This document shows positions 55,840 to 64,000 of a DNA stretch of 64,000 nucleotides, piece after piece (the stretch's first letter is position 1; each line of letters begins with the position of its first letter). The position numbers and the translations under genes are program-made. The stretch lies in the NCBI RefSeq assembly GCF_943734655.1, contig NC_071354.1:146167642-146231641 (forward strand). The letters run 5' to 3'. Below the pieces are notes generated by a model, which was given only the letters and a program-made list of their open reading frames with translations, searched no databases and had not been told where the DNA came from. This stretch comes from Sabethes cyaneus (Eukaryota > Arthropoda > Insecta > Diptera > Culicidae).

Positions 55840-56495
55840 GGAAACTGCTCTCGTACATGTTTTTCCTTAGCTCTTTCCAGTCGATGGTATCATATGCGGC
55901 TTTGAAGTCAAGGTGATCGGTCGAAAGTTCTCACAGTTCAACTTGTGGCCCTTTTTGCAGTTCGGGTAGATAACCCCATATGTCCACTCCACCGGTATCT
56001 GTGCTGTATCCCAAATCCCAGCAATTAGCGTGTAACCAAGTGGCCAGCTTTTCTGGTCCCATTTTAAAAAGCTCCGCTTCGATGTCATCTTTCTCAGCCA
56101 ATTTATTGTTCTTTAGCTTCATAATAGCCTCGTTAACTTCGCCTATCGCGCCTCGTGCCTATTGGCTAACATCTCTTCTACATTTGTCACTTCGACAAAA
56201 TTGTTTTTCCCGCCGCCATTGTTCCCACCGGAGTACCATTCAGGTGTTCATCGAAGTGCTACTTTCACCTTTCGGTCACCTCACAATCATTCAAACTAAT
56301 GCTATCTTATCTGTTTGAGTCTTTCCACGATCTGACGTATGGTACTCCACATCTTGGCCGCCCGTGCAGCGTTCTCCTCCTCCATAACCCTTCTGCATTC
56401 ATCGTCAAACGAATAGGACATCAGCTCTAGTTTCTGATAATAAAGAACAGAAGTTTGCACTAGCGTTTCATCAAGCACCATGCGTGAGAATATAG
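55840..56495 (-). mobile_element. RTE-like LINE fragment
   Basis: Minus-strand conceptual blocks read SFDDECRRVMEEENAARAAK (frame 56302-56529), MKLKNNKLAEKDDIEAELFK (55931-56122), then TPVEWTYGVIYP-like and NCENFRPITLTS (55867-56088). These are the linker before RT and the first RT motifs of RTE-like LINEs. The copy is broken by frame shifts and truncated. It is bounded on the right by the TA-flanked element at 56498. Confidence 0.7.
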
Positions 56496-57504
56496 TACAC
56501 TCAAGTACTTTTTTACACGGTTTGGTCACAGACTAACAGACGTAACACTTCGAACAAATTTTCTAACAAAGCATCGTTTCATTGACATCCCTAAAACTTG
56601 GAAAAAACACTAGCACCATCTGGTGCACTCTTCGCGCTACGCAGAGTAGGTTGCTATAAATTTAGCAATGCTATAAATTTACTTGTACAGTATCTAACAT
56701 CAGCGCCAGCGCAGGCGAGCGGCATTCTCGCGCAGCGACTATTGTTTGAGTCTTGACTCAAGGTTGGTTCGAATCGGATCAAAACTCACTCACTCCCCAT
56801 TCATTTGCCGATTCAATACATGCAGATCACGGCACGCTTGTATCTTCTTGCGAAAAGAGAACCAAAGACGCAAAAGAATGAGGCGAAAAAACAACACGTG
56901 AACCTCTATTGCCGATAAAGCTTTGTGTGTGTATCGCTGCTTGCGTGTGTCATATTTGATTCTCTCCGAGTGAACTGATCGGCGATAATTATCGTTTCCC
57001 GATACGAGTGAGTGATGAGTCTTGAACTTCCGATCGAATCACTTGGCGATAATGCAGTACAGCGATCGGAAGAAAATTTTATCGCAAGCAGCAAACACAG
57101 GAAACAATCCACGAGCGGCGGGTACCTACGCATAATTTTGAAATGAAATTGGCAAATAGAAGCCGTATACCACTAGCACAGCTGTGTAAACACTAAGATG
57201 ACCGTTATTACATAAAAATGAGCTTGATAATTTTGACGTAGGACTACGTCTTTAACATAATAGACTTCATTTTAAAATATTTTACTAGGTTTGAAATTGT
57301 TATCTTAACGTGTGATTTGCCTTTGCAGGTGGATTTGTATCGAACCGCGTTGGCGGATGCAAAAGAAGAAGAGATGACAATTGAATTTTGAATATTTCTA
57401 GTGTGATTTGAGATCACGGATCATGTGATTCGGTTCAGGTCGTAAAGTAGTCATTCCCTCGACGGCAACTTAACCCGGCTCAAAATTTCTTGCCAATGGG
57501 CATA

Positions 57505-57939
57505 CAGTGGGATTTCGAATTTGGCATGGTTCGATTTTGGCATGCCTCGATTTTGGCAACAAAAGTATCCATTTTTGGCAGCATAAAATATTTTACTTCC
57601 AAAAATATGCTTAAATATCAATCAATTTCCGCATACAAACTTTAAATGACGAAAAATTATTGCCCTAAGTGTGTCCATGGCAAAAAGTTTGCGATTTCGA
57701 ACAATAATATTTTTATTGCCGTAGAACTACGTTTAACCGCAGGTCGCCAAAAACTGACATGCACCACAAGGATTTTATAAACATAAAAAGGTTGCAATCG
57801 TTGATTAATAACCTTTAGTCAATTTCTAACGCACTTCCATTAAATTTTTTCATCTTAAAAAAGGGTCTCGATTTTGGCACGGTTTCGATTTTGGCAACAT
57901 AGGCGACACGCATTTGTTGCCAAATTCGAAATCCAACTG
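57505..57939. mobile_element. CGATTTTGGCA MITE, full copy
   Basis: The left end CAGTGGGATTTCGAATTTGG and the right end ccaaattcgaaatccaactg are inverted repeats. TA flanks both ends (57503-57504 and 57940-57941). At 435 bp it is collinear with the copy at 34204-34653. It is nested in the 3.4-kb element. Confidence 0.9.
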
Positions 57940-58624
57940 TATTTTGCAAAACAATTACATACAATACAGGCTGCGATTTATGTTCATTGCGGAAGTGTAA
58001 TTGATGATTTTTATTTACTTTATATGAGCAATCTGCCCTTTAAAACTTTAAAAGGACGTAACTAAATACAACTTACTTACTCAGCAATTTATTGTAAAAA
58101 GGATCTATCAAAGTTCAAAAGTGCTTTGATTATGTTCAAATTTAGTAAACTTTTTCGTTTTTAAAACAATTTTAGATTTGTATTTTTTTCGTTTGGCGTT
58201 TAGGTTGGCTTTTTCTAAGGCCCTCTCCCAAAAATCATTGTTTTGCCAAACTTATTTTCAAATAACTTTTGGACAACCAAATCGATTTTAATGATTTTAC
58301 TACCAAATAAATGGTTTTGTCATTCTTTATATTTAAATGTCAGTCCAAGTTATATGGAACAAATTGTAAAGCGTCAACTAACAGTTGAATTACGATCCCA
58401 AGATGTTTCGAGTTCTGTATCAAATAACATGTAAGATGGTATAGCAAAGGTTCCTTTCACCAGCAGGTGGATTAAATCCGGTTTTTTAAACGAATTTCGG
58501 AATTTACGCGGTTTACGTGATTTTCGGAATTTACGTGGATGTGCTCAAAACGTCTTTTTTATACGTACCTAGGTTTGAAAATTACAAGATTTACGTGGTT
58601 TTTATGCGAATTCACGCGTTTTTC

Positions 58625-58990
58625 TAATCGAATTTGGCAACAAATGCAGGTCCCCTATGTTGCCATAATCGAAACCGTGCCAAATCGAGACCCTTTTTGG
58701 ATATGAAAATATTGACTGTAGATGCGTTAGAAATTGACTAAATATTATTAATCAACGATTGCAAGTCCGCCAAGAGTTATCCGTCCGGTGCAAGTAAGTT
58801 TTTGGCAACCTGCGGTAAGACGTAGTCGTACGGCAATAAAAATAATACTGTTCGTAACATTCATTGTTTCGTCATTTAAGGCTTGTATGCGGAAACTGAC
58901 TGTTATTTAAGCATATTTTTTGAAGTGAAATATTTTATGTTGCCAAAAACGGATTATTTTGTTACTAAAATGCCAAATGAAATCCTACTG
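58625..58990 (-). mobile_element. CGATTTTGGCA MITE, minus-strand copy with damaged left end
   Basis: The copy begins within tcgaatttggcaacaaatg and ends ccaaatgaaatcctactg followed by TA (58991-58992). It is inverted relative to the copy at 57505 and more diverged. The two inverted copies could pair. Confidence 0.8.
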
Positions 58991-59876
58991 TATAATGGCC
59001 CTAAATTCACAGAGGTGGTGATATGGATAACCAGAATAACAGTGTATCAACACAACTGAGTACGCAAAACGGTTTTATAAACGTGCAGTGCCATTCAAAT
59101 CTTTGCTTTCCACGCGCTACCTCGTTCTTAAATTGCAAAACTTGCTGAACATTTCTTTAATTCAGCCATAATATTTTTTGCAAACATTTTACTAAACAGC
59201 AAGTTGCTGCCTTGTATTTATATTAAAACAATATCAGACATCACCATATCCTCCATTCGCCAACACAATCGCAACAAAAATATCCATAACCGAAAAATCT
59301 TACATTTTTTACCAATCGAAAAAAGAACGATAATCATCCAATGATCGCAATCCTTTCTCATCTGCGAAAATTATCGCCTGGCGATCCTTTTCCGTGATAT
59401 TTACACACAGAGCGAATCACGAGAGAGTGAATCGCATTCCCCATGGCGCGTATACGTTCAGGATGCAATACAGAGAGAACTAACTCACAGGATTGCCGAT
59501 TGTGCTCTCACACGGAGCAGCATCGTACGATGAATATAGCAATACACTGATAGACGATGTCGTTTCATATACCGAGAAAAAGTTGAATGCCACTCGCAGT
59601 TTTCTCGCGGATCACCAACCCTGTCTTGACTTAAGCAAAAATTTGAAATGATCGTTTTTATTGACGATGGAATGAGGCTTCAGTGTTACGTCTGTTAGTC
59701 TGTGGTTTGGTTTTTGAGTATTAAGAACGGGGTAACTTAGAGACCATTCATTTATTTCTCAATACCTTTGGGAGTAGCTCGACATTCCTCACGTAGATTG
59801 TAAATAGTTCCTTAACTGCACCGTTTTCGTGTAATCGAAAAAAACAAACCGTGTAAAAAAAGACTTGAGTGTAGAA

Positions 59877-60230
59877 TCAATATATATATAGAATGCCAGT
59901 GTCGCTACAGTGCTCGTGGTAAACATCACACATTTGAAAATTTGTATTTACATTGTAAGCGCATATGTGTGAGTGCTCGATTCGAAAAGGGAATCTGATT
60001 GTCAAACTGAAAAGGCAACCCAATAAAAAATCCTTTCCGTATTTCCGTAAATCACGTAGGATAAATCACATGATTTGGTCGTTTCGTGGTATTTCGTCGG
60101 CAGGAAAATTATCTATTGGGCAATTTGACAATGTTGTTCCTGTATCCAAGACACGAACCAGCAGCATGTTTGCCACCAAAATATCCATGAAACACCAGCG
60201 ACACTGGCATTCTATATATATATATATTGA
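59877..60230. mobile_element. Short inverted-repeat element with (TA)n and gaatgccagtgtcgct ends
   Basis: The sequence tagaatgccagtgtcgct at about 59889-59906 is mirrored by agcgacactggcattcta at about 60198-60213. Both are bordered outward by TA-rich runs ending tcaata and tattga. It lies directly beside the 3.4-kb element. A frame starting at 59965 inside it has no recognisable domain. Confidence 0.65.
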
Positions 60231-60321
60231 TTATACTGAGAATATACTTGAAACTATCAATGTTTCAGTGTTGAATACAACAACTGTACAATATACGATA
60301 CAAACTTACAAAGTAACGTAT

Positions 60322-60587
60322 ATTGTACATATTGGAAACAGCCCAATTTTGCACCCAAAAAAATCTACTCAGCGCACCAACAGTACTCCGTCATGCATCT
60401 CAGTTTCTTTTGTGTATATCGCTAATCGCAATATAATGTTTGATACCTGAACCAATAAATAGTTGGTAAACATTGTTTTTATTTATCACATCCATGGAGC
60501 GAAATTTAATTTCTTCGAATTGGAAAGTCGCAAACATATTCAGCTCCCGGGTCTCGTACGCTATCAAAATCACTTTCCCGGGCTCAA
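60322..60587 (-). repeat. Dispersed repeat, copy 2, with remnant unidentified reading frame
   Basis: This is the reverse complement match to 9443-9706. The minus-strand frame ending at 60400 contains LEPGKVILIAYETRELNMFA, then TFQFEEIKFRSMDVINKNNV and YQLFIGSGIKHYIAISDIHK without interruption. I cannot name the protein. It probably belongs to a transposon. Confidence 0.55.
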
Positions 60588-60717
60588 GGCTCTCCCAGAA
60601 TTGGTACTTTATGGTTACGTTAATCTGACAAGTAGGTAAACATAGATAAGCGAGATATTTTGATTTTACTACCACTAGAAAAGCTCCATGACAGCAACAG
60701 TTCGTGTGATGTCCTAT

Positions 60718-60826
60718 CCCAAGCAACAATGTGGGTTTTATTGTACTTTTATGACGGTTTTGAAGACCAATTTTGGTCTTCAATGCCATAATAAGTGTGT
60801 AATAAAACCCAAATTGTTACTTGGGA
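60718..60826. mobile_element. Palindromic MITE with TCCCAAGCAACAATNTGGGT ends
   Basis: The 109-bp segment has ends tcccaagcaacaatgtgggt and acccaaattgttacttggga in inverted orientation, each continuing into tttatt/aataaa. The centre holds a second inverted pair around gaagaccaattttggtcttc. It would fold into one long hairpin. Confidence 0.8.
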
Positions 60827-60967
60827 TTGTTCCGTTGATTCCATCCCTCGTGCCCGATGAAGCTATCCGCGACCCTGCTGTTGGCTTTCCGCTCTATGTG
60901 CTCCATAACTGTTCTTCTTCTTCGGTTATGCGATTCAACCAATTGGTCTCCGGTCGATGACGACATC

Positions 60968-61437
60968 CCATTAGTCATATATACGTTTGCGATACGGACG
61001 GTTGCCATACGTACGAATGCCATAGTGTATGTTTGTCATAATTTACGGGAGCCATAAAGACGAATGTCATAATATATGTTTGCCATAATGTACGTTTGCC
61101 ATAATTCATATTTTGGTATGGAGGTCCAGAACTACACTTCGACCAGTTCAAAGCCTGAAGGCCCAGTCGCAAGAGGCCTAATTACGCAGCTTAAAAAGCG
61201 GTTTTGCCGTGGTGGGAAATCCTAGGAAAACGAATAGACCTAGACAGATGTGGCCCCTTCTCAGTAACCGGCTCGAATCACCTGAATCATCTAGGAAACG
61301 TTGAATATATGAATTATGACCAACGTACATTATGGCTCTCGTCCATTATGGCAAACATACATTATGGCATGCGTCTTTATGCCATTCGTACGTCTGACAA
61401 TCGTCCGTATGGCTACTGTATTTATGACTCCCGTCCG
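60968..61437. repeat. Foldback repeat built of gccataatgtacg-type units
   Basis: The left side (tagtcatatatacg, cgatacggacggttgccat, acgtacgaatgccat) is matched by the inverted right side (atggcattcgtacgt in inverted form, cgtccgtatgg, tatttatgactcc). Between them, units resembling gccataatgtacgtttg recur on both sides in opposite orientations. The terminal boundaries are approximate. Confidence 0.6.
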
Positions 61438-62049
61438 GTCACCCCGGTCAATCCCCTCGCCGTAATATTGGCGAGGTAATCGCTCCAACCTGACAAGGGA
61501 TTGATGGTTATAATAGGCTGGAAAATGGTTGGATAATGCGTACCGTCAGTGCCTCGCGTATTTGTAGGCGTCAAATAGACTCCATAGTGGCCCTCAGCCT
61601 CTTATTCAACAACTCTTATCCCTGCCTCCTCGTGGTATCAACCGGGATACGAGCAACTTCGGTGGAGATCGGTTAACCAACGGTTCTGGTTCTGGCACTT
61701 TTTGAATGCCGCGGACGTGCGGTCCTTCTGGGAACCAAACGTCGATTTGGACCACGGTTGTCTCACTTGGTTGTCCAACGTATTCAAATCGAGACAAACG
61801 AAGAAGTGAATTTACATTCATCGGCTGTCAGCGAAAGAAGTTGCTGCAGAGTACTATCGGGTAACTGGTGAGCGGATCGGTAAACAACTTGGAAAGAACC
61901 TGAACGAGCAGTGCAAGCACATTCATAATGCAATCAGTAATACAGCGCGAGAAGTGTTGGGTACTACTACTGCACAGGCGGAGAATTACTTTCAGAGATA
62001 CAATTTGAAAAGCTTGTTTAGAACGATCAACGGAATCAGGAGCTAGGCC

Positions 62050-62310
62050 ATGCCAACTCCTGTTATGTGCAACGATAAGGAAGGGAACCTGATTACCGAA
62101 AGATCGAAGGTGGCTAGGCGTTGGAAAAAACATTTCGATGTACTGTTAAATGATGAACAAGATGGAGATATCAACAGAAACATGGAAACGATTGAGAATT
62201 ATGGAAAAGCTGCGGATCCACCAACTCTCGACGAAGTTAAAAAAGCAGCTAAAGAGCTGGAAAACGGCAATGCAGCTGGAAAGGATGGCGTCCCTGCCGA
62301 ACCTTTGTAA
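62050..62310 (+). pseudogene. LINE RT N-terminal fragment of copy C
   Basis: The 86-codon frame reads MPTPVMCNDKEGNLITERSK, ARRWKKHFDVLLNDEQDGDI, then DEVKKAAKELENGNAAGKDG and VPAE. This is the linker and first RT motif (K-x-AAGKDGVPAE) of RTE-like LINEs. It is collinear with copy A at 26440-26640. A frame shift follows. Confidence 0.8.
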
Positions 62311-62391
62311 ATCGGGAGCGAACGGCTGAATTTTGGTTATCCTTCAGGCAATACATCAAGTATGGACTGACGAGGAACTACCTACGGACTG

Positions 62392-62490
62392 TATCTTCAG
62401 GTTTAGTTGAAAAATTTTAGGTGAAATAATGAAACTGATGAATATATCGCGTAACGTTTCAGCCTACTACTCTTCAGCTATCGTCTGACG
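62392..62490 (-). mobile_element. Short Penelope-like fragment with 11-bp target duplication
   Basis: The 99-bp insertion is flanked by exact copies of cctacggactg (62381-62391 and 62491-62501). In reverse complement it contains ctgaagagtagtaggctgaa then acgt (62477 down to 62454), a CUGANGA box and a GAAAC box separated by a short possible stem, the order of a hammerhead core. The interrupted sequence is LINE copy C, whose empty site is visible by comparison with copy A. Confidence 0.6.
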
Positions 62491-62994
62491 CCTACGGACT
62501 GGTTGGAAAGTTTCAAATGCCCTAAACGGGCCATCGAGTTGAATGCAGCAATTCATCGAAGCATTACTCTCCTCAATTCTGCATACAAATTTCTCTCCCG
62601 CATCTTGTTTCATAGACTGAGACCGTTGCAGGAAACTTTTGTTGAGGAATAAATATCAGTGCGGTTTTCGAGAGGGACGCTTTACGACGGACCAAATGTT
62701 CACCTTGCGACAAATTCTCGATGAGTTCCGGAAACTCAACTTGCAGACTCACCATTTTTCTTCAAGGCGGCGTACGATTCAGTTAAACGAAATTAGCTGT
62801 AGCAGATTATGCTTGATTATTATTTTCCAACAAAACATATGATGCTGGCATGTGCTACCACCCTTGGTGGATCAAAGTCAGACATCCGAATATCGGGTGA
62901 GACATCGGACTCGTTTTCGGCTGCCAACATTGCCTAAATTTGGCACTGATTCGATAAAGGGATTGTCCTTGAAAAAGTATGGTTACATACATTA

Positions 62995-64000
62995 CGTAAT
63001 AAAATTGCTGAACATTTTTTTTTGATGTGTTAAAAAAATTTTAGAATCTTTTCTTTGAGCATTACAGGTACAGTCCCGTGTTGTTTTTCACAAGCAGAGA
63101 CGTAGTCCCATATCAAAGCTAAGTCCACTTACCTTCGAGTAGGTACTCTTGCTGTTTTATTTTGTACACAAATGTGGAGTGTTAGATTCATCTCTCTCGG
63201 AATATCTTGAGACTCAGGCAAAACATAAAGTTACCATCTTCAGCAAAGATGACAAGTAGGTACATACTGATCTTTCGGCTGGTGTGAATTTCATTAGTTT
63301 GCTACTAACCAGTTTTTAGTAAAGGAGTAAATAAAGTTTGCGCCAGTACTAAAAAGTAAAAAAACAAGCGGCGTGTTAAATAGTTGCAAAACGAAAGCCT
63401 TTCTGATCATTCCTTTCAGCTTTCACTCACTATGTTATTCATAAATTTGTGCTACAAATGAGCCACTTTTCTCGTTAACATAGCTAAGCCTTCTCACATC
63501 GGGCTTGTTTCCATAATGGAGCTGGCGTTCTCGCTGAAGGGCGCGCAATACCGGGCGGATGATAGCTGCTGTAATGAATGAATAAATAGCAACATATTTT
63601 CATTCCACTTTATCTCACTCTTGGCTTAGGACGTTGTTCTGAAGAGAGGCGCGCACAACGGCGGCAGCGATGTCGTTGTCATGGGTAATTGCTGGAAAGA
63701 AAGATAACAGAAAATAAATTCCAAGACGAATGAGTTGTACGCGGAAGAAGTTGCAATTGTAATTTTACTCCATTACTGTTTAAGTTGTGACTTTGGAGCA
63801 GAGTACCGGATGAGGACTTCCGATGTTACTATGGGTTGTTTCCTTTCTTGATTATCCAATATTACACATTCTTCTCCATTATCATTCTTAATGCTTGAGA
63901 ACAAATTGAAGACCGCCATTCCGGTTGAAAATAAATTAATTTTGGGGCAAATCCTCATACCTACGACCAACAATACTTTCTGGTCAATGAAATCTCGTCA
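62995..64000. other. No gene recognised
   Basis: This AT-rich sequence has short frames only. The expected last exon of the receptor kinase is not seen here. Confidence 0.4.

Larger units (their letters stand above)
56498..59871. mobile_element. Large TA-flanked inverted-repeat element without known transposase
   Basis: The left end CACTCAAGTACTTTTTTACA continues to cggtttgg. The right end has the inverted copy aaaccgtgtaaaaaaagact then tgagtg. TA lies on both sides (56496-56497 and 59872-59873). A second inverted pair, acagactaacagacgtaaca near 56528 and tgttacgtctgttagtctgt near 59684, lies inside. Further in, both sides hold gcgataatt and gcattctcgcg-like sequence (56700-57130 and 59340-59640). 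The 3.4-kb body hosts two other MITE copies and no recognisable transposase. Confidence 0.7.
61520..62990 (+). mobile_element. RTE-like LINE copy C, internally deleted
   Basis: The leader segment at 61520-61680 matches copies A and B. The copy then jumps to the end of the endonuclease region (GPHVRGIQK-type sequence is shared out of frame) and the linker, with RT blocks at 62050-62310 and 62660-62800. It ends with remnants of the 3' region (TDSIKGLSL-like, about 62945). A 99-bp Penelope-like fragment is inserted at 62392-62490. Confidence 0.75.

Noticed and set aside
56755..56785. ggttcgaatc resembling the B box of a tRNA or SINE promoter.
   Set aside because: No A box at the right distance and no cloverleaf could be drawn; it lies inside the 3.4-kb element.
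57330..57389. Acceptor-like ttgcctttgcag followed by a short open stretch ending in TGA, considered as the missing last kinase exon.
   Set aside because: In the phase required by the exon ending at 42673 it gives a short peptide without the CW or ERP motifs. In the other phase it also fails to match the family. It lies inside a transposable element.
59965..60450. 161-codon frame considered as a gene.
   Set aside because: It spans an inverted-repeat element, a TA run and part of another repeat on the opposite strand. No domain is recognisable.
1..64000. LTR retrotransposons (gag-pol with long terminal repeats).
   Set aside because: I saw no paired direct LTRs, no protease or integrase motifs, and no primer-binding site. 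All reverse transcriptases here are of the LINE or Penelope type.

Overview
This is a eukaryotic, AT-rich, intron- and transposon-dominated window. It looks like the genome of a dipteran insect, most likely a mosquito. That assignment rests on the mix of elements present (mariner/maT, pogo-like, hAT and piggyBac-like DNA elements, several LINE clades, a Penelope-like element, many short TA-flanked inverted-repeat elements) and on a derailed/Ryk-type receptor kinase gene. It is an inference, not a proof.

Host gene: one host gene is recognisable, on the + strand. Five exons (18281-18482, 18860-19019, 31037-31192, 31896-32112, 42594-42673) have canonical GT/AG junctions and consistent phases. 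Together they encode most of a Ryk/Derailed-family intracellular kinase domain (glycine loop, VAIK-type lysine, HKD instead of HRD, DNA instead of DFG). The upstream extracellular and transmembrane exons and the last exon (end of the kinase C-lobe) were not found, so the window is an internal slice of a very large gene with introns of about 0.4, 12, 0.7, 10.5 and more than 21 kb.

Layout: 1-16 kb is upstream, probably intronic, sequence packed with DNA transposons. These are a Tc1/mariner element, a piggyBac-type TTAA element, a MITE, a hAT element with a perfect 8-bp duplication, a pogo-like element, a GGGGCAAGTGGGA-ended element and a maT-like element, followed by LINE fragments. 16-20 kb is mostly unique and holds two exons. 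20-30 kb has a TGCA-flanked element, a 13-bp minisatellite, a nearly complete but dead LINE (24.6-27.8 kb), and a Penelope-like element with a long RT plus GIY-YIG reading frame. 31-32.1 kb has two exons. 32.4-40.7 kb is a heptanucleotide satellite district (CGATTTT, CAATTTT, CATTCTT units) broken up by nested inverted-repeat elements. 40.7-42.7 kb is unique sequence with an exon. 43-50.9 kb is a minus-strand LINE with a DUF4780-like ORF1 and an EN-RT-RNaseH ORF2, itself interrupted by a plus-strand CR1/Jockey-like LINE. 52.5-63 kb is a dense mosaic of LINE pieces, a deleted mariner, an inverted pair of Penelope ends, a 3.4-kb TA-flanked element, and further MITEs and foldbacks.

The most interesting signals are: hammerhead-ribozyme-like motifs in several Penelope-derived fragments; a recent-looking 1-kb foldback nested inside a TIR element nested inside a satellite; the sequence identity between the heptamer satellite unit and the subterminal repeats of two element families found in or near it; and two diverged copies of a repeat that share an unrecognised conceptual peptide. 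Element ends were read by eye, so identities and some boundaries are approximate.
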